Virus record (IMG/VR): IMGVR_UViG_3300035659_000014
Coordinates: 1-57,339 of that record
Source of the DNA: a virus
DNA: 57,339 nucleotides
Reading direction: 5' to 3' (one strand)
The position numbers were made by a program, and so were the translations under genes. The notes under the pieces were generated by a model. That model made no database searches. It was not told the DNA's origin and saw only the letters and a program-made list of their open reading frames with translations. Shown here in pieces: positions 32,774 to 41,298 of this stretch (positions are counted from its first letter, which is position 1; each line of letters starts with the position of its first letter).

Positions 32774-35748
32774 ATCGACTCGCCCTCGATCTGCTTGCAG
32801 ACCTGGGCGACCTCATGATCGACGAATCGCTTCAGTTCGACCCCATCCCGCACCCAGATCCGTTTCGGTTTCGCGTGCCCGCCGTCCATGCCGCCATGCT
32901 TGCCACCGAGGGCGAGTTCGATCTCCAAGCCGCCGAGTTCCTTCACCGCTCGCTCGTACCAGGGCCGCGCGATGCCGTGATACTTGTCGGCCGGGTCCGC
33001 GAAGTGCCGCTCGAAGAGTTGAATCGCCGTGTGGTAGTACGCCTGCGCCGTCGCCGTCATGGCGCCGTTGACCGACTCGCGGTCATAGTCGGCCAGGTTG
33101 ATCAGGTCGCGCAGCACCAGCACGCCGCCCAGCCGGCGTTCGGGGAACGCCTTCCGGTCCTTCTGGAGGAGCGGCAGGTTGCGCTTCAGCATCTTCTCGC
33201 GGCGGATGCCTTCGTGCAGATACCCGAGGTGCGCGATCGCCACGTCGTGGATTTCGAGGCCCGGATGAATGTCCGTGTTCGCGTCCTGCCAGCCGGGTTG
33301 CTCGTGCACGCAGCCGAAGAACCGGATCTCGGGGACGCGCCGGAAGATCCGGATCGGGGTATCGGCGTGCATCGGTGCATCGAGCATCAGGTGGTTCTGC
33401 CGCACCGCATAACCCTTGAAGATCCCGCCTTCGAGGTACTTGCCGAGCGCGCCCGATCCCGCGAGGAATTCATCCGTGTCGATCCAGAAGAACCACTCGC
33501 CCGTACACGTCGCGAGCACCCGGTTGCGCGCACCGGCAAAGCCTTCGTCCTGATCCGCGATTGACCCGAGGCGCAGGATCCGCGCCCCGTAGCGTTCGGC
33601 AATTGCGATCGTGTCATCGGTCGAGCCGGTATCGCCCAGGACGATCTCATCGGCGATCGCCCAGATACTATCGAGACAGCGCGCCAGATCGAGCCCGGCG
33701 TTGCGCGCGATAAGGCCCACCGAGAGACGGGGCATCGGGCGGGTCGTCAGGATGCGCTGCTCGACGTCGCGCGGGCGAGCCGGACGGCCTTCCGCCTTGC
33801 GGTAGCGGATCATCCAGTGCCCGGACGCATTCCCCCGGTTCGTCGGGCCGACGTGCAGATAATCAACTGACACGTCCCGTTTCGCCCCGAAGACCTCGTG
33901 CAAATCGCCCCAGCCGAAATGATGCACGTGCCCGCGGAGGAGTGGGATCGTGCGGGGCAGGAGTTCGACGAACGGGCCGTGTGGAACGGTGTAGAGGATG
34001 ACGGCGCCATCAGCGACGAACTGTTCGAGATGGTCGATCGCCTTGTCGCAGGCCGCGACGTGTTCGAGGAACTCGCCGACGAACATCCCGTCGACCAATT
34101 CGATTCCGGCCGCGTCGGGACCGAGCGGCAGCGCCCAGCCGAGGTGACTGTCTGTCGGCGGGGCCTGGCGCTCGAAGTCCCAGACCGACAACTGTTCGAA
34201 GCGGACGCGGTCCGCGAGTCCGAGTTTCTCCGCCATCGCCCGAGCGCGCACCACGTTCGCCTCGCTGTAATCGACGCCGACGACTCGAATCTCGGGATAC
34301 TTCTGCGCGAGCAACAGCGCGAACGACCCATTCCCGCACGCCACATCGAGGACATCCTTGCAGCCAGCGAAGTGCGGCAGGACGATCCCCATGCGCCCGC
34401 GTGTGCCCTCGTTCTCCATCTCGACTTCGACGTCCTTGACTGCTCGCTCGCCGTAGTCCTCGGGGCCCTGCTCCTCGCCGGCAATCACGCGGCGGCAGAG
34501 TTCGTCTGCGAAGTAGGCTTCGCCAACTTGGTCAGGCGTCGCGCACTGCAATCCCTGCGCAAGGATGCCTCCGGCGAGCTGCTTCGCCGCAACACAATCG
34601 TCCTCGTGCAGCAGTTGTCGCAACACGCCGATTTTGTTCGCCTTGAACCGCGCCCGGAACGTCTCTTGGAGCCAGCCGTCCCATTCAGTGGCCAGAACCT
34701 CGAATGTGTAGGCTCGCGCATGCTCGCGGCCTTCCCGTTGCGCATCGCGGTAATCCCGTGACTGACGCGCGCACCCATCCAGCGCCTCGCAGACCGCGTC
34801 GAGCGACTGCGCTTGGTAATCGGGAGATTCGGCATCGCCATGAATGAGCGCCCCGCTCGGGACCGTCTCGGGCAGCGCGCCTTTGAAGGAGCCGACGAAC
34901 GGCGTCCCGCACCCCTGCGATTCCGCCGCCGCAATGCAACCCGTCTCCGCGAAATCCTTGACGCCCGGATACCACATCACGGCGGATTCGGCGATCGCCC
35001 GATAGAGATCGGGCTTGTTCAATTCGCCGAGATAGGCGATGCCGCCGACCTGGTCGTTGACACGCTGCACCTCCGCGTCGAATTGCGCGCAAATCTGGCC
35101 CCAGCCCTGCATGTCGTACATCGAGCTGTAGCGGCAAATCTGGAGCGTTGTCGCCGGATGCCGCGCACGCAGGCGCGGCCACATCGCAAGCAATGGGCCC
35201 AGGCCCCGCTCGGGCCGGCTGATATGGATGATCCGGTTCGGATCTTTCGTGACGTTCGTCGGGACCAGCGACGGATCGAACCCGTTGCGCGTCACGTAAG
35301 CCAAGCCCTTGAGTTCCGGCAACCGCTCTTCGTACTGCTGCCGCTGATACTCGGACACATAGACCATGCGATCGACCGCCCACATGATCGACATGAGGGC
35401 GGGCGGCACCATGAGCAGATCCTGGTTCCACAGCAGGCGCAACTTCGCCGGGATCCGGTGCGCGCCGAAGATCGGGAACATCCGCAGCACGCAGAACACG
35501 TCCCAATCCGTGAAGTTCGAGATTTCGACGATGCCCTCGGCCGGTTGCCACCGTACGCCGGCCTGGTCGGGACCGTAGCAGTCGGGATCGAGCTTGGTCG
35601 CCAGGATCTGGACGTCGTGGCCCTTCGCCTTCAGCGCGCGCGCCAGGCCCAGACAGGCAGACTCCGACCCACCCAGCGAGCAGGCGCCACTGAGGACGTC
35701 CGGGGTGATCGGAACCGAATCGACGTAGAAACCGATCGTGAGTCGCAT
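32734..35748 (-). CDS. Three-domain glycosyltransferase-methyltransferase-glycosyltransferase
   Basis: 1004 aa from ATG 35748 (MRLTIGFYVDS). Residues about 1-375: GT-B fold glycosyltransferase (GGSESACLGLARALKAKGHD; HISRPERGLGPLLAMWP; ETGCIAAAESQGCGTPFVGS). About 420-650: SAM methyltransferase (KDVLDVACGNGSFALLLAQK, VVGVDYSEANVV). About 670-960: GT-A/GT2 domain (LSVGLIARNAG, GDTGSTDDT, FWIDTDEF with the DxD-like site) and helical tail. It probably builds or caps a methylated glycan on a virion protein or the host envelope. Located between connector and capsid genes. Confidence 0.85.
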   Translation of the reverse strand: MRLTIGFYVDSVPITPDVLSGACSLGGSESACLGLARALKAKGHDVQILATKLDPDCYGPDQAGVRWQPAEGIVEISNFTDWDVFCVLRMFPIFGAHRIPAKLRLLWNQDLLMVPPALMSIMWAVDRMVYVSEYQRQQYEERLPELKGLAYVTRNGFDPSLVPTNVTKDPNRIIHISRPERGLGPLLAMWPRLRARHPATTLQICRYSSMYDMQGWGQICAQFDAEVQRVNDQVGGIAYLGELNKPDLYRAIAESAVMWYPGVKDFAETGCIAAAESQGCGTPFVGSFKGALPETVPSGALIHGDAESPDYQAQSLDAVCEALDGCARQSRDYRDAQREGREHARAYTFEVLATEWDGWLQETFRARFKANKIGVLRQLLHEDDCVAAKQLAGGILAQGLQCATPDQVGEAYFADELCRRVIAGEEQGPEDYGERAVKDVEVEMENEGTRGRMGIVLPHFAGCKDVLDVACGNGSFALLLAQKYPEIRVVGVDYSEANVVRARAMAEKLGLADRVRFEQLSVWDFERQAPPTDSHLGWALPLGPDAAGIELVDGMFVGEFLEHVAACDKAIDHLEQFVADGAVILYTVPHGPFVELLPRTIPLLRGHVHHFGWGDLHEVFGAKRDVSVDYLHVGPTNRGNASGHWMIRYRKAEGRPARPRDVEQRILTTRPMPRLSVGLIARNAGLDLARCLDSIWAIADEIVLGDTGSTDDTIAIAERYGARILRLGSIADQDEGFAGARNRVLATCTGEWFFWIDTDEFLAGSGALGKYLEGGIFKGYAVRQNHLMLDAPMHADTPIRIFRRVPEIRFFGCVHEQPGWQDANTDIHPGLEIHDVAIAHLGYLHEGIRREKMLKRNLPLLQKDRKAFPERRLGGVLVLRDLINLADYDRESVNGAMTATAQAYYHTAIQLFERHFADPADKYHGIARPWYERAVKELGGLEIELALGGKHGGMDGGHAKPKRIWVRDGVELKRFVDHEVAQVCKQIEGESIHVDPFEESGGVP

Positions 35749-35835
35749 GAGGAAGATTCCCTGCCTGCCCTCCTGCCTCCATAGTGGGGCGCCGGGGGGA
35801 GGTGGCCCCAGCGCCCCCAACGTCGCACCCCACGG

Positions 35836-36123
35836 TTAGGCCGAGTGCGGCGTCTTCCCCTTCGCGGACGCCCGCGCCTCTTTCGCGTCGCTTCTCGCCT
35901 CGGCCAGTGCAGCCTCGAGTTCTTCGATCTGCGCCGTCAATCCCGCGATCTCCGCGGCGTACTGTTTTTTCGACTGCTCGCTTTCCGCAACCAGCCGATC
36001 CCGTTCGTCGAGTCGCGGGTTGATCTCATCGCGGAAGACGCGCTGCATCCGCCGGAACGTCTCCGGCCGGAAATTGCCCAACGAGTTGATCCGGCAGAAT
36101 TCATCGATCGCCGGGTGTCCCAT
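35836..36123 (-). CDS. Small coiled-coil head-region protein
   Basis: 95 aa, MGHPAIDEFCRINSLGNFRPE, then a coil (QIEELEAALAEARSDAKEA). Excellent site AGGAGGATCTT. Between capsid and glycosyltransferase; a head-decoration or neck accessory role is possible. Confidence 0.65.
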   Translation of the reverse strand: MGHPAIDEFCRINSLGNFRPETFRRMQRVFRDEINPRLDERDRLVAESEQSKKQYAAEIAGLTAQIEELEAALAEARSDAKEARASAKGKTPHSA

Positions 36124-36207
36124 AAGATCCTCCTCCCTCCTGCGTTGCCGTCAGTGAGCGCCGGTCGCACCTCCACGGCCAGCGCCCCCTGTCCTACCCC
36201 GTCAGAC

Positions 36208-37359
36208 TCACACGCGCAAACGCGCCACCGCATCGGCATGATGCAACTCGACCGTGTACTCGCCGACAACCATGCCCTTGCGGTTGTCGCCGCTCTTGCC
36301 CATTTCCTGATAGACGAAGTTGCGGCCCTGGAGCGGCAACACGCGAATCCGCTCCCGCGGCACGAGGATCAGTTCGGTCGCCGCGAGTGACCGGCTCAGG
36401 AAGACCGTGCTCTGTCCGAACGGCCCCTCGTAGACGCGCACGATGCGCTTGAAGAGTTCACTCGCATTCGTGTCCTGGACCTTCGTGTCGTTCATGTCCG
36501 AGATGTTCCGGAAGAATGTCCGGCCCGCAATGATCCCCCAGGTCTCCGACACCGAGGCGCCCGCCTGGTAGCACTGCTCCCAGATGTCCCCGAGGTAGAG
36601 ATGGGGATTCGCCGCGAACGACGACGCGGCGATCGCCGAGTTGATCGCCGTGACCTGCCCGCGCAGGCCCAGCATCGTCCGAGTTACCGTGGAGGTGCCG
36701 AGGCTGTTCGCCGCGTTCAGCACGCCCCGCACGACTTCGGCCTCGAGGATGCCGGGGATTTCGCGGAAGACTTTCGCGCGGGCTTCCTCATACCCGTCTC
36801 CGCCGAGCGCCGGGACCGCGATCGCCGTGCCGGACGCCGCGATTTCGATCGAGAAGTACCCGACCGTGTTCGCCTTGCGGTTGCCGAGCCGGGCGGTGTG
36901 CATGCCCGAGTGCTCGTGCCCTTCCTCGGCCGCCGGCCACCGCACGAAGAGCGATCCGCCCACGGCGAGTGAGCCGACCGCGCCGGCGGCGCCGTCGTAA
37001 TTTCGGGAGCAGAGAATCGAATTCGCGCCTGGAATGCTGGTGATCTGCATCACCTCCGGGCAGGCCGACTCGTTCTCGAGCAGCGTCCCGACCGTCAGGG
37101 CCAGACCGAGGCCGTTGATCGTGACTCCGGTAGCGGTGGCGACGCTGTTGACGGCCGTGCTCACGATGATGTAGCGCGGTCGCAGGAAATCCTCGATGTA
37201 CTCATGCTTGGGCGACGTGGCGACGTACCCGCTCGGATCGCCCAGCCAGTCGAGGAACGGCGCTTCGTACGGCGCCAGGGTGCTGATGATCCTCGAGATG
37301 TCTTCACCCTGCGTGTTCGCCGTGAATGCTTTGTTGGTGCTCAGTCCACTGAAAGCCAT
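36208..37359 (-). CDS. Major capsid protein, SU10/DUF5309-like
   Basis: 383 aa. GEDISRIISTLAPYEAPFLDW, HEYIEDFLRPRYIIVSTAV and FVYQEMGKSGDNRKGMVVGE are typical of SU10-type HK97-fold capsid proteins, which lack a long cleaved delta domain. Preceded by a scaffold gene. Site GGGAGCACACC. This gives the head lineage of the phage. Confidence 0.85.
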   Translation of the reverse strand: MAFSGLSTNKAFTANTQGEDISRIISTLAPYEAPFLDWLGDPSGYVATSPKHEYIEDFLRPRYIIVSTAVNSVATATGVTINGLGLALTVGTLLENESACPEVMQITSIPGANSILCSRNYDGAAGAVGSLAVGGSLFVRWPAAEEGHEHSGMHTARLGNRKANTVGYFSIEIAASGTAIAVPALGGDGYEEARAKVFREIPGILEAEVVRGVLNAANSLGTSTVTRTMLGLRGQVTAINSAIAASSFAANPHLYLGDIWEQCYQAGASVSETWGIIAGRTFFRNISDMNDTKVQDTNASELFKRIVRVYEGPFGQSTVFLSRSLAATELILVPRERIRVLPLQGRNFVYQEMGKSGDNRKGMVVGEYTVELHHADAVARLRV

Positions 37360-37389
37360 GGTGTGCTCCCGTTCAAACCCGCAACGCCA

Positions 37390-38154
37390 TTAGACGGGCG
37401 GGCGGGTCGCTTTGTACAGTTCGTCGATAGCCCCGGGCGAACGGTCGCCGCCTTGAATGCGTGCAGTGGCGGCGTCGGCGGTCGGCACTTGCCCGGCACT
37501 GCCGCTGAAACTCGCCCCGCCCCGGGCCCCACCACCCTGCCCGGACGCGGGCCGGCGGTGATGCGGATGGGTATCGAGGTACTCCTTGACGTGGGCCGCG
37601 ATCGTGATCGGCTTCCCGTGGGCCGTCGCCTGGCGACCATCGTCGCCCTTGACGAACGCCTTCATGTCGTCGTCGAAGCCGATGTGTGAGGCGAAAATCA
37701 CGTCGAGTTCGGCCAGCGATTCCTCACGCGCGCCCGCGGCGATCGCATCCGCGCGCATTGTTGACTTCACCAGATCGCGAATCTCGCCCTCGCGCTTCGT
37801 GAGCGCATCGCTGCGGTTCAGGATCTCGCGGGCGTGGCTTTCCTCGCGGGCCTTGAGCGCCCGGTCGGCCTGGCTGGAGGTTTCGAGAACCTGCTTCTTC
37901 AAGCTCGCGTTCTCTTCATCGATCCGCGCGTACTTCTCCTTCTCCAGCGGCACCAGGGCGTCGCGTTTGGCCAGTTCCGCCGCGACCGTATCGGCGATCT
38001 GCTTCTTCGCAGACTCGGCCGCCTCACTCATCCCCTTGCTGTAGCCGCGGCCGTGCGCCGCCGCGTCGGTACGCTTGAACAACGCTTCGAGTTCCGCCGG
38101 GCTCTGTCCGACGATTTCGCCCTTGTCGTCGATGTCAACTTCGATACGCGGCAT
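37390..38154 (-). CDS. Capsid scaffolding protein
   Basis: 254 aa from ATG 38154 (AAGGAGCACACC upstream). Acidic, helical middle (PLEKEKYARIDEENASLKKQ, LKAREESHAREILNRSDAL), a Gly-rich linker near the C-terminus (GQGGGARGGASFSG), and position directly before the capsid gene identify a scaffold by context. No protease is encoded nearby. Confidence 0.75.
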   Translation of the reverse strand: MPRIEVDIDDKGEIVGQSPAELEALFKRTDAAAHGRGYSKGMSEAAESAKKQIADTVAAELAKRDALVPLEKEKYARIDEENASLKKQVLETSSQADRALKAREESHAREILNRSDALTKREGEIRDLVKSTMRADAIAAGAREESLAELDVIFASHIGFDDDMKAFVKGDDGRQATAHGKPITIAAHVKEYLDTHPHHRRPASGQGGGARGGASFSGSAGQVPTADAATARIQGGDRSPGAIDELYKATRPPV

Positions 38155-38218
38155 GGTGTGCTCCTTCGTTGACGACACTTTGCGCCGACACTGTTGCGAT
38201 GCTGTTGCGACACATGGC

Positions 38219-38422
38219 CTACGCCGATTTCTTGAGACCCTCCTCGATGCCGCGATCGACTTGCTTCACGATCGCGTCCACATCCGCGTCCGACAGCTCG
38301 AAGAACCGGCGACGGATGCGCGACTTGCCCGCGCCCGTCACCTGGTGATAGGTGGCCTTCTCTTCGGCGCCCTTCGAACGCGAGCGCTGAATGAACGTCT
38401 GACGTCGGAGTCGCTTCGCCAT
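38219..38422 (-). CDS. Small basic head-region protein
   Basis: 67 aa, MAKRLRRQTFIQRSRSKGA..., ending FFELSDADVDAIVKQVDRGIEEG. Arg/Lys-rich N-terminus, acidic helical C-terminus. It starts directly after the stop of the 26-aa gene. Unknown; DNA or RNA contact plausible. Confidence 0.6.
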   Translation of the reverse strand: MAKRLRRQTFIQRSRSKGAEEKATYHQVTGAGKSRIRRRFFELSDADVDAIVKQVDRGIEEGLKKSA

Positions 38423-38503
38423 CTACCGCTTGCCACCCTTCTTCCCGCCGCCCTTCTTCCCGCCGCCGCAGCCCTTGTGCCACTGTCGAATTTCGGACTT
38501 CAT
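38423..38503 (-). CDS. 26-aa Gly/Lys-rich peptide
   Basis: MKSEIRQWHKGCGGGKKGG... from ATG 38503 with the strong site AAAGGAGCC. The Gly-Lys repeats are extremely basic. First gene after a bidirectional terminator; its TAG abuts the next ATG. It could bind DNA or an acidic partner; no homologue known to me. Confidence 0.5.
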   Translation of the reverse strand: MKSEIRQWHKGCGGGKKGGGKKGGKR

Positions 38504-38530
38504 CACGTGGCTCCTTTCAACTCCTGCCGC

Positions 38531-38580
38531 AAAAGAAAAAGCCGCCCCACTCCCGATCTCTCGGGTAGCGAGCGGCCTTT
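38531..38580. terminator. Bidirectional Rho-independent terminator
   Basis: Outer stem GCCGC/GCGGC and inner stem CCCGA/TCGGG. On the minus strand it is followed by TTTTTCTTTT (38540-38531), on the plus strand by CCTTTTCTC. It separates the packaging/neck genes from the scaffold/capsid unit, so a promoter for the latter is expected between 38504 and 38530. Confidence 0.8.
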
Positions 38581-38682
38581 TCTCGCGGCCTCTGTCGCAG
38601 CACCTGATGGGCCACATCAGTCGTCGCGCGGGTGATCGGCCCGCGCCGAGTGCTCCCTGGAGTCTTTGTCAGTACTTCATCG

Positions 38683-38982
38683 TCAGTCCTTGAACCCGAT
38701 CACGACTTGCTTCTCGGTGACTTCGACGGTAACGATCCCCTGCAGCATGCGACCACTCGCAAACAAGTTCACTGTGCCGATCCCGCCGGGCATCTCCCGT
38801 GCCTTTTGTTTCGCGTAACCGGTCGAGTAGCCCCGGAATGCCGCTTCGTCCACGTCACGGCCGCGCAGCGTACGTTTGATGATTCGGTCACGAACAGCAA
38901 ACCCGATCTCGCGCATCCGCTCACGATCTGTCAGTGGCATATTCGCCAGCGGGCCGAAGTTGCGACGGACGGTAATGCTCAT
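38683..38982 (-). CDS. Virion morphogenesis/tail completion-like protein
   Basis: 99 aa from ATG 38982, which overlaps the upstream stop as ATGA. RIIKRTLRGRDVDEAAFRGYS and VNLFASGRMLQGIVT resemble the gpS/HK97-gp10-type neck and tail completion proteins. Placed among head genes. Assignment moderate. Confidence 0.6.
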   Translation of the reverse strand: MSITVRRNFGPLANMPLTDRERMREIGFAVRDRIIKRTLRGRDVDEAAFRGYSTGYAKQKAREMPGGIGTVNLFASGRMLQGIVTVEVTEKQVVIGFKD

Positions 38983-39107
38983 CGCTTCACGCTCAGGCAC
39001 CCACACGGCCGAAGGACAACGCTGATCGGCCGCAACCCCGGCGGACGGCTGATCGCGATCGGGCGGTCTCGACCAACCAACGATTTTTCACACTTGTCGC
39101 ACTTCAC
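38979..39107 (-). CDS. 42-aa zinc-binding peptide
   Basis: GTG 39107 (VKCDKCEKSLVGRDRPIAI...CGCLSVKR) with site AGGGGGAG. CDKC and CGC could bind one zinc. It ends in an ATGA overlap with the next gene, supporting translation. Confidence 0.55.
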   Translation of the reverse strand: MKCDKCEKSLVGRDRPIAISRPPGLRPISVVLRPCGCLSVKR

Positions 39108-39120
39108 TTCGAACTCCCCC

Positions 39121-39450
39121 TCACAGGTGCGGCGCGTTCGGGTCGATCAGGACGCGCGTGGCCTCGGCGCCGATCGCGTCGAAGCGAACCCGCTGCCCGA
39201 CCTTCAGGCTCACCGCCGCCAGCGAGGGATACCGCCTCGCCTGGCTGGGATTCAGCAAGCGGATCGTCGCCCGCGTGAACACGATTATGGTGCCGGCGTC
39301 GCTGAGGATCGTGCTGACGCCGGGAGGTTCGTCCCACGTCGTGACGATCCCGCCGACGTTCACGGCCACGACCGGTGGCGGCGGCGCGATGTCAGGCTCC
39401 GGATGATCACTGACTGGCCCGTGTGTATCAGGTCGTTGGGGGTTGAACAT
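39121..39450 (-). CDS. Head-region hypothetical protein
   Basis: 109 aa from ATG 39450 (MFNPQRPDTHGP). Pro-rich start, then a beta-rich region (GTIIVFTRATIRLLNPSQAR, KVGQRVRFDAIG) reminiscent of small virion or neck proteins. Starts 23 bp inside the previous gene. Confidence 0.6.
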   Translation of the reverse strand: MFNPQRPDTHGPVSDHPEPDIAPPPPVVAVNVGGIVTTWDEPPGVSTILSDAGTIIVFTRATIRLLNPSQARRYPSLAAVSLKVGQRVRFDAIGAEATRVLIDPNAPHL

Positions 39451-39868
39451 CTTCTGGCCTCTGTTGCGCCAAGTATTCTCGGCGCCTTTCGCTCGCAATC
39501 TTCACGGCGTGGTCTTCGTCCCGTGCCCAGACGTCCATGTCGAGCACATCCAACGTCGTCCCGTGCAGCGGACCGATGGCGGTGGCAAAGGAAAGCGTGG
39601 ACATTTGCACGGACCCTCCGGGCGTGCTGAACCGATCGAAACTCGGTTGTCGCCACGCGGTCTGAACCGACCCGGTCACGAGCTCGATCATCACATGCCA
39701 CAACGCAAGACCTTGATTCAGTTCATCGGCCCCCGGGTTAATTTCATGCTCTTCGACCTCGCCGCATGCCATCCCCGCAGCTTTGTCCGCAAGGGCACAA
39801 TCATCATAGACACCGACGATGTGATAATCGCTGCACTGCCCACTGGTTACCACATAAATAGTTGGCAT
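39428..39868 (-). CDS. Small hypothetical phage protein
   Basis: 146 aa. TIYVVTSGQCSDYHIVGVYDD and ALADKAAGMACGEVEEHEIN match a widespread small phage protein of unknown function; the C-terminal half ends in a charged helix. Strong site AGCGAGGAGGTGCGC. Confidence 0.7.
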   Translation of the reverse strand: MPTIYVVTSGQCSDYHIVGVYDDCALADKAAGMACGEVEEHEINPGADELNQGLALWHVMIELVTGSVQTAWRQPSFDRFSTPGGSVQMSTLSFATAIGPLHGTTLDVLDMDVWARDEDHAVKIASERRREYLAQQRPEDVQPPTT

Positions 39869-39902
39869 TTGCGCACCTCCTCGCTTATGCCGCCTTTTCC
39901 GC

Positions 39903-39931
39903 TATGTCAATTCGAGCCGCCATGCTAAAAT
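39903..39931 (+). promoter_or_regulatory. Putative promoter of the lone HNH/AP2-like gene
   Basis: TAAAAT at 39926-39931, exactly 7 nt before ATG 39939; upstream ATGTCA/TATGTC is a weak -35. It implies a leaderless mRNA, as the gene has no ribosome site. Confidence 0.45.
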
Positions 39932-39938
39932 ACTGAGC

Positions 39939-40460
39939 ATGCCAGCACTGACGACCGTGAAAGACCTGACCGGACAAACCTTCGGGCGGCTCACGGTTCT
40001 GCGCCGCGAACCACGCCCATCGACCCGCGCCTTCTGGCTCTGCCACTGCGAGTGCGGGCGTACAACCGTCAAGATGGGCAAGTACCTGCTCTGCGGAGAT
40101 ACTCGCAGCTGCGGCTGCGCGCAGGTTGAGTGCCGCGCCGGCGGGAATCCGAAGCACGGCGGGGCAACAGGTGGCCACCTGACTGTCGAGTACATCTCCT
40201 GGCGCAGCGCGAAGGAGCGGTGTTACAACCCGCGCCAGCGCGTCTATCGTCACTACGGCGGACGCGGCATTCGGATGTGCGACCGATGGCTGCGCGACTT
40301 CGGCGCGTTCCTCGCGGACATGGGACCGCGACCAGCTAGGCACTCGCTTGACCGCTGGCCCGACATGAACGGCGACTACGAGCCCGGCAATTGCCGCTGG
40401 GCCACCCAGAAGCAGCAGGTAGCGAATCGCCGATGTTTGGTTAAGCCGCCTTCGCAGTAA
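39939..40460 (+). CDS. HNH/AP2-like homing endonuclease-type protein, copy 2
   Basis: 173 aa. FGRLTVLRRE, CHCECGRTT, SCGCAQVEC, then HYGGRGIRMCDRWLRDFGAF, DMGPRP, LDRWPDMNGDYEPGNCRWAT and NRR. Same family as 976-1620. It lies on the opposite strand to all surrounding head genes and overlaps the MuF 3' end by 20 bp, as expected of a mobile insertion. Confidence 0.8.
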   Translation: MPALTTVKDLTGQTFGRLTVLRREPRPSTRAFWLCHCECGRTTVKMGKYLLCGDTRSCGCAQVECRAGGNPKHGGATGGHLTVEYISWRSAKERCYNPRQRVYRHYGGRGIRMCDRWLRDFGAFLADMGPRPARHSLDRWPDMNGDYEPGNCRWATQKQQVANRRCLVKPPSQ

Positions 40461-41298
40461 CATTAATCCCCTTCAACATCTCCGCGATTTCCGGCATTCG
40501 TTCTCCGGTTCCAACCATCGCCTTGAGTTCGCCGAAGCGACTCACGGCGAGGAACGAGTGCCGGCATGCCCAGCCGCCGCCCGTGAGAAACGTATTCGGC
40601 AGCTGCCCGTTATCCAGGTTGTCGATCTCCTCGCGCGTGTAGACCTTCCCGACGTGCTTCGCGCAGAACGGCCGGATCTTGTTGTCCACCGGCCCGAGGT
40701 ACACGAACGCGCGCTCCACATCATCCACTGGCACCGTCAGCGCTTCCACTTGCCGCCCGTAAATCGAAATCGACGTGTCGTACAGCGTCCGAATGTGCGG
40801 CTCGGTGTCGTCGATGATCGCGCCCAGGTCCGTGAGGATCTGGTCGGTCGATCGCGCGCTGAAGACGCCCTGCGTGACGGCGCGCCAGAGGACGTTCGTC
40901 ACCTGGTCAGCCTGATCGAGTAGATCGGTCAGCGTGAGCGCCTTCAGCGCGGCGATTCTGGGCTCGATCGCGGACACGAAGGCGGCCGAGCGCTGTCCGA
41001 CCGTCGTCGAAAGCACCGATTTCGCCAGGGCATCGAGCGGATCGCCCGTCGCGGACGCGAGCAGGTCATCGAACCCAGCGTTCGCAATCGCCTCGCGCAT
41101 TTGCTTCCGCAAGGCCAAGGACCGGACCGCACGAATCACCTGCGTGCGCGTGAGATCCGAGGCGTCGGCCACCAATGGCCGCAACTCTCGCTCGAGGGCG
41201 CGCAGCACGCGGGCAAGCTCCGTTTCGAACGTGCCGACCGTCTCATCGGTCAGGCGCGCCGTGCGGAGTCGCCGTTGGAGCAGTTCGAGAGGCGTCAT
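40441..41298 (-). CDS. Mu F-like minor head protein
   Basis: 285 aa. Helical N-terminus (FETELARVLRALERELRPLV) and C-terminal MuF segment: AFVYLGPVDNKIRPFCAKHVGKVYTREEI-type core, seen as DNKIRPFCAKHVGK, and GGGWACRHSF. Minor capsid protein acting with the portal during head assembly. ATG overlaps the upstream stop (TGATG). Confidence 0.85.
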   Translation of the reverse strand: MTPLELLQRRLRTARLTDETVGTFETELARVLRALERELRPLVADASDLTRTQVIRAVRSLALRKQMREAIANAGFDDLLASATGDPLDALAKSVLSTTVGQRSAAFVSAIEPRIAALKALTLTDLLDQADQVTNVLWRAVTQGVFSARSTDQILTDLGAIIDDTEPHIRTLYDTSISIYGRQVEALTVPVDDVERAFVYLGPVDNKIRPFCAKHVGKVYTREEIDNLDNGQLPNTFLTGGGWACRHSFLAVSRFGELKAMVGTGERMPEIAEMLKGINVTAKAA

